A stretch of DNA of 64,000 nt. It comes from Heligmosomoides polygyrus polygyrus (taxonomy: Eukaryota > Nematoda > Chromadorea > Rhabditida > Heligmosomidae). The notes below the pieces were generated by a model that did not search any database, was not told the origin of the DNA, and saw only the letters and a program-made list of their open reading frames with translations. The position numbers were made by a program, and so were the translations under genes. Positions 1-10,320 of the stretch are shown here, one piece after another (the first letter of the stretch is position 1; every line of letters begins with the position of its first letter). The DNA is taken from contig OX377201.1 of assembly GCA_947396885.1 (NCBI GenBank), positions 70,096,983 through 70,160,982 on the forward strand. Direction: 5' to 3'.

Positions 1-287
1 ATTCGGCAGTACGTCAGTAAGCGGCGCTAGTCGGGAAACTGGCCTACTCCTTAAGCAGCCATGAGAGTCATTCCTTAAAGTGTTTCATGGACTGGTTAAT
101 GAGGGGGTCGGTTCAAGAAACTAGACATCCTCCATCACTGAAGGTGCTCAAAGAAGCTAAGGCAGATGGAGTAAGGCATCTTCTAGTTCTTCCCACAAAT
201 AAGGATCGCTATAACGTTTATAGAACGTACTCCAAATTAAGACTTTTCAAAGATAACCGTTGGACAAACTACTTCGAAAGGTCTGCA
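1..287. other. Unassigned left edge
   Basis: An open frame from 87 runs into the inverted repeat that starts near 288, so it is not credible as a gene. Nothing else is recognisable. Confidence 0.5.
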
Positions 288-897
288 ACAGTTTTGGGCA
301 CTATTGTACTTTACGGACTCCAGAGGGCGAGGAGAGGTCGAAAAAAATTTTCGCCCAAACTTCGCCCAGGGGGGTTATTTAGGGTGCTGATCACGAATCT
401 GACATCCGTTTTTCGTTTTACGCTGGAGTACGGTAGATTACGGTACGTACCGCTAACTTAGGCTGCCGAGGTAATAATCACCAACTTCGCCCAGACTTCG
501 CCCTTTGGAGTTGTTTCAGGTGCTGATCACGAATATAACATCAGTTTTTCGTTTCACGCTGGAGTTTGGGCGAAATCGGTGACCATTACCTTAGTCACCC
601 TACCTTCCGTAACTTACTGTACTCCGGCGTAAAACGAAAAACTGATGTCAGATTCGTGATCAGCACCCCAAATAACCCCCTGGGCGAAGTTTTGGCGAAA
701 TCGGTGATTATGGCCTCGACAGCCCTAGACACCGATACCTAACGTAACCTACCGTAATCGCCGAAATTTCAAAAACGGATGTCAGATTCGTGATCAGCAC
801 CCCAAATAACCCCCCTGGGCGAAGTTTGAGCGAAAAAATTTTTCGACCTCTCCTCGTCCTCTGGAGTCCGTAAAGTACAATAGTGCCCAGTTTTGTG
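288..897. repeat. Inverted four-copy repeat (family D)
   Basis: A module containing GGTGCTGATCACGAATCTGA followed by an ATCCGTTTTTCG-like stretch occurs four times: twice forward (about 360-420 and 495-555) and twice reversed (about 625-692 and 770-835). The outer arms, about 288-418 and 768-897, match almost base for base and include CACTATTGTACTTTACGGAC. The whole unit would fold into a nested hairpin. A diverged relative lies at 32.4-33.5 kb. Confidence 0.8.
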
Positions 898-949
898 GCA
901 TGCCTCCCTGCCGCTCTCGATCACGTCCTTCAGTGGGAGCGGGAATGTA

Positions 950-1835
950 CCAGGCTGTCCAATGATTCCTGTCCGAAAATTTTCAAAATTCTATAATTTT
1001 CCTTAGAAGTGTTTTAATATCAGGCAAGTGTTAAAACCTTCTAGATGGTTCTCCAGAGTTCCACGCTAGGGGTATATAAGGCGCAGTCGCCGCGTCTAAC
1101 TACCAGTACAAGCTAAAATGGACCAAGGTCGAATTCGTACGTGTGTACTACGAGTGGCTGCTGGGCAACGACATGGGCACCGCGGTCGCCAACGTCTGCA
1201 GAGCGTGCAAGGAGGATGCAGTGTCCCAACGCACAGTCAGGCGCTGGTTCAATCGTTTCGAGAGCGGCGACACGAGCCTCGAGGACAGGGAACACCCGCT
1301 GAAGATCATGCTCTGCTGCTGGTGGGACGTCAAGGTGCTGTACTTCGAGCTGCTCCCGCAAGGCAGGACGGTCACCGTCTCCATCTACACCGAACAGCTC
1401 GAGAAACTAGCCGCCTCCATCCGAGAAAAACGTCTCCGACCGGCCTCGGTCCACCTGCTGCACGACAACGCGCGCCCCCACGTGGCGAAGGAGACCCAGC
1501 AGAAGTTGGCGACGCTCGGCTGGGAGACGGTTGCCCATCCGCCGTATTCCCCGGACCTCCACCCTTCTCCGACTACCACTTGTTCCGCCCGCTGAAGCAC
1601 CATTTGGCCGGAAGAAAATTCACCAACTACGACAACCTCAAATCCGACATCGCGGACTTCTTCGAGTCGCAGCCCCCGGAGTTCTGGGCGAAGGACATCG
1701 GCGACCTGCCCAATCGATGGGCCACTGTTGTGGATAGCTGTGGTGATTATATTGTTGATTAGACTTGTTTTCCAATAAAGTTGAAAAAAATTAAAAATGG
1801 TGAAGTTCTCGGACAAAAATTATTGGACAGCCTGG
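950..1835 (+). mobile_element. Mariner element, internally deleted, with TIRs and TA target duplication
   Basis: Terminal inverted repeats begin CCAGGCTGTCCAATAATT-like at 950 and end with the complement at 1835, with about 28 matching bases. TA dinucleotides flank both ends (948-949 and 1836-1837). At 886 bp it is shorter than a normal mariner (about 1.3 kb). A TATATAA box lies at 1072, about 45 bp before the transposase start. Confidence 0.93.
1118..1761 (+). pseudogene. Mariner transposase remnant
   Basis: The N-terminal helix-turn-helix region is clear (VYYEWLLGND, SQRTVRRWFNRFESGD), read after a one-base shift from the ATG at 1118. It then jumps from DREHPL straight to KIMLCCWWD, so about 100 residues including the first catalytic Asp are deleted. 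The second Asp motif (LLHDNARPH) and HPPYSPDL remain. A frameshift near 1560 precedes the third Asp segment (SDYHLF), and the end (DSCGDYIVD) is in another frame. Cannot be active. Confidence 0.93.
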
Positions 1836-2029
1836 TAGAATGCTGCGGAGAATTGCGGCTACATTTGCTGCACGTAGGGCCACCTCAAAATCCAGGTCGG
1901 CAGCGATGCGAGCGACAGCAACGTCCGGGAAGTATGGACGGGCGACAAGAGGATAAGAGCGACTGCGGAGCGTAGTGTGCGTAACTACACAATTTAGGCG
2001 CCAACGACTGGTCGGGAAAGAAAAAGAAA

Positions 2030-2193
2030 TCCGGACTTAAAGCACCTTTCTGCTGTTTAACCTTCTTTTCTAGACTTCGACTGAAGCAATCACCCTATAT
2101 ATCTACGACAGATGAGTGCCGCAATGGTTTGAATCGCAGGAGTCTGTGCGGATTCCCTGTTATTTGGCATGAAAACCTAAAAGAACCTTGGAA
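2030..2193 (+). repeat. Dispersed repeat family C, left part (split by the element at 2194)
   Basis: Begins with AATCCGGACTTAAAG and contains CCTATATATCTACG. Its other part resumes at 5675-5740 (GGTACCACTCTCTG). Uninterrupted copies occur at about 38755-38990 and, as a reversed fragment, at 59300-59360. Confidence 0.75.
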
Positions 2194-5100
2194 CAGGGTC
2201 AAGCTTGAGGTTCGGGAATCGAAGGGGGGGGGGTCGTACTGCGGCCTCGTCTGAAGGGGGGTGGGGGGGGTCGTACTCTCTCGGTTTTGGCAGAGGACTC
2301 CCTCCAAATTCAGGTTTTTAGATGATGTTTGCATCTATTAATAAGTTGTTTTTTCCAGGTGTGACTACGACAATGCGGAGATTTACAAGCACTTGCGTTT
2401 CCTGGAGTTAAAAAATAGGATTGAATATCAAAAAAAATTTTAATGCCGATTACTGTGCAGTGAAAAATAAAGATTTCCTGTCTGCAGATTTATAGTCAAT
2501 GAGAGATTTTCATTTTTTCAGATTTTCCCAGGACGTCATGGATACGGTAGTTTTCTGCCTGATGAGCGACATCTACTTCCAGAATTGCACTCTATAAAAT
2601 TTCAAGTGTTAATTACTGAGGACGACCTAAGTGCTTTCCCTACAAGATTTTTGAAGCGCTCTTCGAGTCGATGACGGAATGGCAACCGAAGGACGGACTT
2701 GCTTGAAAAGTAATATTTCTCCTGCAGGAAACAGTATCAGAAGATGAAATCGCACCCTATAAAATTTTAAGCCCGTTTGACACACAGTGATAAAACTATG
2801 TTTCTCTGAAACGATATTCTATATGATCAGACGTCTCGATTTACCGAAAAGATATCGACACACTAATCACATGGAACACGTTACTTTTAGAACCTGCCTT
2901 TTAAAGCATAGAAAACACATCTACTAAAGCTTTATGAATTTTCCAGGAGCCCCAAAAAATCTCCGTTTTACGGCAGTTTACATGCGGCCACTGCGTTCTC
3001 TGACATGACCAATCGCAATTGAAATATGGATGGACTCCTCGCTGGAAATTTTTTTCTGCCTTCTGAAGGACAGGACGACAGAGAGTGGAATTGCATCATA
3101 TGAAATTTTAAGTCATGCTTAAAATACAATAAAAACTATGCTTCTCCGCTGCGATGAAGATATGACGAGGATGGATCACATACAAAATTCTCATTTTTCA
3201 TGAAAATATTATTTTTTAGCCGAAGCAGATCACCCATACGGATAAAATCTAGCCACAAGAATCTAGAAGTTTTGATCAATTCACTGTGAAAAAATTGTGA
3301 TTTTCTGCATAGAACAGGTTGAATCGACCTCTGGTCGACTTTGCACCAACGTCATCGGAGCATAAAATTGAACGTTCACAAAAAGGTTCATAACTCGGTA
3401 AGTTTTTCGAATTTTGAAAATTCTTTTAGCATTTCGTAAAGTAGATAAAATGCACTTTCTCATCGTGTAAAAATCGTTTTCCAGAAAAGGAGTCGTCACG
3501 CGTGGCGGTTGGTTAAATTTTTTGAGCGAAAAGATTGAAGTGGCTTCACAAAAATATTCATAACTTGACCAATTCTTCGAAGTTTCAAAATCCCGCTAGC
3601 TTTTCAAAAACTAGAGGAAGAGCCCTTTCTTGCTATATGAGAATTAATGTCCAAAAGTTCGGTCTTCATGCGCGGCAGGGGAGGTTCGATTTCGGGTCCA
3701 TTTCGCAAAAATACGTACCGAAAATCGAACCCCCCCCCCCGCCCCGCATGAAGACCCCTTTCTTGGAAAACGATTCTTATATGGTTAGAAAGCATATTTG
3801 CTCTATTTTTTGATGAGTGAGCGGGATTTTTGATTTTTCAAAAAATAGCCGAGTTATAATCAATTTTTGAAAGTCGTGAACTGAATCCTTCACCGGCGTC
3901 ATCGGAGTGATTTCACAAGAATGTTCATAATCCGGCTATCTTTGCGAAATTTAAAAATCCCGCTCGCTCATCAAAAAATAGGGCAAATATGCTTTCTAAC
4001 CATATAAAAACCGGTTTCCAAAAAAGGGATCTTCATGCGGGGCAGGGGGGGGTTCGATTTCTGGTCGATTTTCGGCAAAAATCGACCAGAAATCGAACCC
4101 CTCCCGCCCAGCATGAAGGTCCTTTTTTTGCTAAAGGTGTTTGTAACCATAAAGAAGCGCTGTTTATCTACTTTTCAAAAAGCTAGCGGGATTTTTGAAT
4201 TTCGAAAAATTAGTCGAGTTATGAATATTTTTGTGAGATCACTCCGATAACGACGGCGAAGAGTCGATCCGCGATTCAGTTCACGACTTGCAAAAATTGA
4301 TCATATCTCGGCTATTTTTTCAAAAATCAAAAATCCCGCTTGCTCATCAAAAAATAGAGCAAATATGCTTTCTAACCATGTAAGAACCGTTTTCCAAGAA
4401 AGCGGTCTTCATGCGGGGCAGGGGGGGGGTTCGATTTTTGGTACGTATTTTTGCGAAATGGACCCGAAATCGAACCCCCCTGCCGCGCATGAAGACCGAA
4501 TTATTGGGCATTAATGCTCATATAGCAAGAAAGGGCTCTTCCTCTAGTTTCTGAAAAGCTAGAGGGACTTTTAAATTTCGAAAAATTAGTCGAGTTATGA
4601 ATATTTTTGTGAAGCCACTTCAATTTTTTTCGCTCAAAAATCGAACCAGCAGCCACGCGTGACGACTCCTTTTTTGGAAAAGATTTTTACAATGTGAGAA
4701 AGAGCGTTTTATTCTCTTCTTGAGAGGCTAGAAAAATTTTCAAAATTCGAAAAACTTACCGAGTTATGAACCTTTTTGTGAACGTTTAGTTTCATGCTCC
4801 GATGACGTTGGTGTAAAGTCGACCGGAGGTCGATTCATCCTGTTCGATCCAGAAAATCATGATTTTTTCACTGTGCATTGATCATGACTTGGAAGTTTTT
4901 GTGGCAAAATTGTATTCGTATGGGTGGTCTGCTTCTGCTAAGAAAAATTTTTTCATGAAAAACGAGAATTTTGCTTGCGATCCATCCTAATCATATCGTC
5001 GTCGCAGTTCCGTCATCGCTGCGGAGAATCTTGTTTTTCTGCTGTATCATGCACAGAGCTGGGGTTTTTTAGCTCCATTTTCGTTTTTTATGACGTTTTC

Positions 5101-5666
5101 TTAGGATGGAGAACATTATTTCCATAGAGAAGTCCATCGTCCATCCTTCCTTTTTCCGCTCCATAATCGATTCGAGGAGCGCTTCCAAAAAATTCATAAG
5201 GAAAGCACTTAAGTCGTTGTCAGAAAGTAATACTCAGATTTTTATATAACACAATTTGAGAGCAAAATTTCAGATGCAAACGTCGCTACTTCAGGTAGAA
5301 GAACGCTCCGTGTCCATGGTGTCCTAAAAAAAACTCCATAAATTGAACAGTGATGATTGGAAACTGCTACCAGAAAATCTTTATTTTAAAGTGTCGAAAA
5401 TAGCGTTCAAAAATTTCAAGAATTTTATTGTGTTTTGAAAACATTATTGTTCAGGGAACTCGTTTCATTGTCCTCTTCAGTGCCGAAGCCGCACCTGAAA
5501 AGAAGAATCTATTAAAGACTTCAAACTGCACAAGAAACCTTGAAAAAAATCAAGAAATACAAGAAATAGAACAGTGGAAGAGAGAGGGAGGGGGTCGTAC
5601 AAATTCCGCTTCTGAGGGGGGGGGTCGTAAATTTCCAGCAAAAATCGAACCCCACGCTTGACCCTG
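2194..5666. mobile_element. Foldback hAT-like non-autonomous element with 8 bp target duplication
   Basis: Ends are CAGGGTCAAGC (2194) and its complement (5666). The octamer CCTTGGAA is duplicated exactly at 2186-2193 and 5667-5674. CAGGG-type ends plus an 8 bp duplication are the signature of hAT elements. The 3.47 kb interior is a giant imperfect palindrome: sequence from about 2640 on reappears inverted down to about 5190, and the middle holds three shorter inverted units around 3660-3760, 4025-4120 and 4405-4495. G-runs followed by TCGTA lie just inside both ends. No transposase frame, so movement would need one in trans. Confidence 0.85.
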
Positions 5667-5740
5667 CCTTGGAAATGTGTACGCTCGCCATAGTCGAACG
5701 GTACCACTCTCTGTTAATAAGCTAGAACTCATCGAGGATA

Positions 5741-7104
5741 CTTAGTGGACAATAGATTGAATTGAGCAAGCACGTTAGCAAATTTCGAGCTCTTCCGACC
5801 TTCAACGGCGGTAGACTGTGCGCTCGAACGCTACCAATGTCACCTGTCCATACTTCTCAACTCGAGTAACACATTCGAGTCGAAAAGGCCTCATACCATA
5901 CACCACTAAACCAGCGTAATTCACAAAAACATGACTTTTCAGATACACACAGTTGTTCTCTGTTTGCAGCAAACTTGTAGAAGTAAAGTCCCTTACCAAG
6001 AAGAGTCAATAATACGTCGAGGATACAAATAGTCTAAGCGGAACAACGGTGAATGAGTTTGCGGGCACCGCCGGCGCATTGAGGCCAGTGCAGTTCTAAA
6101 CGGTTGGCTGCATCGAGTGACAGATGGGAAGACCTTTGCTGTGAGAAAAACCTTTTAAAGGGATCAACCATGTTCTCAGACAGAATGAAGATTCGCGTCG
6201 AGATTATCGCCGAGTCTAAAGAAGGGACAAAAACGTTGGCGGACATGCGAGAAGAACGCGAAAGAGGGAGCACCTCGAAAACAAAAGAGTCGGGAGAATG
6301 CAGGAACGAGGTCGTTGACTGCTTAGTCGGAAGATTCCGATTTGTTCCGCCGTAATTATTGTCCACTGCTCTGTGTTTAGTACTCCTGGTCACGAGTGTC
6401 TTGAACCAGGATGTGTTCATTACGTTTAGGTGAGCCCCCAAGAGACTTATGTCGTCCCTTGTGGTAACCGCCTCCTTAGTGGTTGATATCAGTTCACTGA
6501 GAAAATGTGGACGTGCACAGTGTCAGTACCGTAGCAAAAGTAATGAATACTTCTCTACTATTCAGGTCATACCAATTTCGCCTTAAAGGCACGCTGCAAA
6601 TTGGGAAACGTTAATTAGTACAATGCTGACCACGTTGCTCACGTTGATGGGCTACAAGCTAATTCTTGCTTTCATCATGGCCTTTCTCACGGTCACAAAA
6701 AATAAGTAGTGCTTCCCAACGTCCTTATTCTTCCTAACATAATTATCCCTACGGGTCTCCCTCGTAGCCTTCACACTATCTTGTTAGAAGGATCTCGTGC
6801 CGTTTCTCGCAGAGCCACATCACGCGTTCACAAGTGGTAGAATGGGGGATGAATCGCGAACCAAATGCGACCGTTTACTCCCAGAGACGCAGGTGAGATG
6901 CCTGGGATGGACCCCTTGCTTCTGCTGTGTCGGGTCAACTCGTTTCTTGTGTGTGGGCGTGGCATGTTCATGTACAGTGTGTGTGGATGCGTTCGCGTCT
7001 GCACGGATTGTTACTCAAAAGCTTTCACTCGGTAGACTGGGAGCACACCGTAAGTCGATTCGAGGCAGCCTGAAAAGTCTCGCGCCGTCCCTTCGGGCAC
7101 TCTG
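5741..7104. other. Region without recognised features apart from one exon-like segment
   Basis: Apart from the exon-like segment at 5802-5959 I see nothing firm. Overlapping open frames on both strands around 6034-6441 (minus) and 6104-6355 (plus) have no recognised motif and no consistent splice context. Confidence 0.5.
5802..5959 (-). CDS. Candidate terminal exon of an unidentified gene
   Basis: An acceptor (gctgcaaacag) precedes 51 codons and a stop, entered in phase 1. The peptide contains CVYLKSHVFVNYAGLVVYGM and then RLECVTRVEKYGQVTL, an amphipathic, beta-like pattern. I cannot name a family and found no partner exon nearby; the region upstream (5960-7100) has only short open frames. 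It may be a chance frame. Confidence 0.25.
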
Positions 7105-7535
7105 ACTGGTTGCCTGGCCAGCCTGCACGACAGAACCTGACTAATTATCCGTGCATGCTCCAGTCAAACACAGCAGCACTAAAGGGACTAATTTCCTTGG
7201 CCCTGAAAGAGCCCCATTTCTGCAGCAATGATAAGGACGAGTATGGATAGGCTGCTAAAATCTCTGAGCTTAGCCAGGCTGCTCAAATTGAGAAGGACTA
7301 GGATGACGATCTGTACTTACAACGCCCGCACGCTTGCATCGGAGGCATCCGTCGAGGACCTGATGATGCAAGCCAGGAAGATCAAGCACGGTCATCGGGC
7401 TGACCGAGACGAGGAGACACCACCTCCAACACGCCGCCTACTACTCCACCGAAGAACTGTTTATTTTTTATTTGTTCCTCGGAACACACGACAGCAGGGG
7501 AGTAGGCGGCGTTGATGTCCTCGTCAACACAGAAC
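7105..7535 (+). pseudogene. RTE-type LINE fragment, 5' part and start of endonuclease
   Basis: The frame around 7280-7400 reads TRMTICTYNARTLASEAS, the start of an apurinic endonuclease domain of RTE retrotransposons. It continues, after shifts, to GTHDSRGVGGVDVLVNT near 7530. Stops and shifts make it inactive. The next 400 bp are in the opposite orientation. Confidence 0.8.
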
Positions 7536-7539
7536 CGTG

Positions 7540-7955
7540 AACAACGATTCGTAAGAGACAAGCCGAATCGGATGTTTCAACTGAAGTGATGCGGCTCCAT
7601 CCAGCTTTGAAAGTGTTCGCCCTTCTTGCGGACGCTATCTTTTTTCCACGCAGAACATTGTCGTACCATCGTAAGCGAGCTTCGCGCTCTTGTCCGCTAT
7701 TACCCGAAGTTCTGCCAAATGGCATCGTTTCGGATGCAGTCCATGCGCGTGATTCCAACCGCGCACAATCCTCTTCTCCGTGACGCTGAGACGCATTTCA
7801 AGTTCCTTAGTCGCAAGCCAACGCTCAAGCCGTACATTGCTACCGGCCGGACAACTGCTCCGTAGATTTTCGACTTTAAGCGTTCTACCATCTTCCTATC
7901 GCAGAGCACGCCGGTCAATGAACGCCACTTGGACCACGCTGCACTCAAGCGTCTC
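7540..7955 (-). pseudogene. RTE-type reverse transcriptase C-terminal fragment, inverted
   Basis: On the minus strand this reads LSAAWSKWRSLTGVLCDRKM, then VVRPVAMYG, then GITRMDCIRNDAIWQNFG and LRWYDNVLRGK. These are the C-terminal segments of an RTE reverse transcriptase. It is sandwiched between plus-strand endonuclease pieces, so it arrived by inversion or by insertion of a separate copy. Confidence 0.8.
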
Positions 7956-9870
7956 CGAATGTTTTCGTGAATCGACTGTAAGTGTCGAACGCTTTTACAA
8001 TCGATTGATGGAGTTCGTTTCGCCACTAAGGAGCGTCTCTACCACTTCTTCTCTGGGTATGCTCCGCAGACTGGCTGCTCCGATCAAGCCCAGGAAGAGT
8101 TTTGGAGCCTGCTTGATGAGAAGACAGCATAGGTGCAGTCGAGAGACGCCACAATTGTCGCTGGTGATCTTAATGGGCACGTGGGCGCTACCAAAGACGG
8201 GCTACCAAAGACTTCTGTTATGATGGGTTCGGCTATAGTTGGCAGATGGTGAGACTATCCTTGAGTACGCGGATTCGCATAATCTCCCCATAGTAAACAC
8301 CGTGTTTCCTAAACCCGACTCCCACCTCATTTCGTTCTATAGTGGAAACACAAAGACGCAGATGGACTTCGCCCTCGTGAAAGACTGCGACCGAAGAAAT
8401 CTCTTCTCAGACGCGATAGTCGTGCCGTATAACGGTCACCCCACAGCATCGGCCGCCGATCTGCACCTTTAAGATCACACTTCCAAGGGTGCAGCAGGTT
8501 GAGCGATGCGGTGCTACAAGAATCAAGTGGTGGCGAATGAAAGAGAAGGAAGCGTATTTGATTTCTCGCGTGCGGTTACCGACAGTCGCGACTGTCGATG
8601 AATCTTGGAAAAAGGCTACCGACGCGGTACTTCAAGCTGCGGGGTCAGGACTTGGCATTACGAAGCATGCACGACGAAAAATCTACAAGCAGGCATGGAT
8701 GTGTACAGAGAATGTGAAAGCAAAAGTTCAAGAGAAGAACTCGCTTTATTCCATGCTTCTCCGTGAAAAGGCAGCCGGTAATTGGCGGTCGTACCAAGAA
8801 GCGAAGAAAGTTGCAAAGAAGGCCGTGGCTGTTGCAAAAGCCACTCTCATTATGGAAATGTCAACCAGAAGCTCGAGTCACGCATGGTGAGCGGTATCTG
8901 TTCCGACTTGCTAAGATCCGTCATCTAGGATATAGAGAAGTTCTTTCAGTGATGAAAACGGCCATTATTCCTATAAACCGCAAAGACCCGTTGAAGTGAT
9001 AGCGCGATTATTTCGAGGGAATTCCCGCTCCCTCATCCGGCCGTCCTTTCTGTGGCTCCTATCCACGGTCCTGTTAACAAGATCGCTGAGGAGGAAACTG
9101 AAGCGGATCTGAGGAAGATAAGACCTGGCAATGCGACTGCTCCAGATGACTTGTCAGTTGACGTATGGGAGTCGAAGCTCTGGTACTCTGCTGGGTGGTT
9201 GGCCAAGTTTTTCAGCAAGGTTGTAGCAGAGGGTAAGGTGCCTGATAGTTCGTCGGAAAGTACGACCATTGCGATTTATAAGAAAAAGGGCAGCCCTGCA
9301 GACTGCTCGAATTACCGTTCGATTCGCCCGCTTTCGCAGATTTTGAAGGCTTTCGAGTGAAACCTCGACAGACAGATTCGCGAAATCGCCAAGGTTTTCG
9401 ACAACCAGTGTGGCTTCGAGGCTCGTTGTCCCACCATTGATGCCATTCAAGCCGCCTTCTGGTGGAGAAGCACCGCGAGAATCAAAAGCTGATGCATTAT
9501 GCCTTTCTCGATTTGGAGAAGGCCTTCGATCGCGTACCGCGTGAGGTTATATGGTATGCCTTACAAGAGTACTGCATTCTTGAAGAATTGTAGAGCAAAT
9601 TCTGTGCTCCTGTCCGAAGAGCCGTGTACAAGCTGAGCAAGAATCTCGATGGTCTTTCCCGTCAGTTGAGGTGCACTACGCTTCTGCGTTTTCCCCAGTC
9701 CCATTTGTTGACGTTACAGGTGCCATTACGCAAAATCGTTAGAAGACAGTTACTTGGATGCTGCTATCTGCTGATGACGTAATGGTCGTTTGTGAAGATA
9801 AACTTGAACTTGAGCGGCACGTGCGGCGTGGGTCCTGCCTACGTTACCGGACTTTCGGACTAGATCGGTT
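7956..9870 (+). pseudogene. RTE-type LINE, endonuclease to reverse transcriptase, decayed
   Basis: In order: VSECFRESTVSVERF, YAPQTGCSDQA (near 8060, frame-broken), VAGDLNGHVGA (near 8160), ILEYADSHNLPIVNTVF, the linker with ATRIKWWRMKEKEA, then reverse transcriptase segments PDDLSVDVWESK, KKKGSPADCSNYRSI, CGFEARC and a mutated catalytic box LLSADDV (near 9765, where YADD is usual). Many frameshifts and stops. Same family as the copy at 20.3-22.6 kb. Confidence 0.88.
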
Positions 9871-10320
9871 GCCCCCGATGCCGTCCTCGCATCAGGGACC
9901 GTCGCACACTTCTCACACTCGCAGGGCTTTGCAAGTGCGCGTCGGCTCCCGCGAACGCCGTAATAGCTTCTTCAAAAATGTGAGCTGACAGACATGCGAC
10001 GCGACGTGGGTCTTCGTAGGCCACTCTGTCACCTGCAATTGAGTGTTCGTTTTCAGTTTAGCTCGCAGAGCTCGTTTCCAGTGGCACCAGGGGTGTGCGC
10101 TGACTTGCACCCGATAAATTTTTTACCGCAAATTTTTAACGCGGAAATTCGCCGGTAAATTCCGGTAATTTCGGTAAATCCGTTTATTTTTTGAAATTTA
10201 ATATTCCCTTGAAAACAACTGGTTTTAAGCGGCGGTAATGTAGAAGAAAGCGTAAAGCTTTTCACCGAAACATCATCACGCTCAGAAAAACCATATCATC
10301 TTTATTTTATCATGCATATA

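Noticed and set aside
87..461. 124-codon open frame at the left edge
   Set aside because: Its 3' half lies in an inverted repeat and its 5' half has no motif or splice context.
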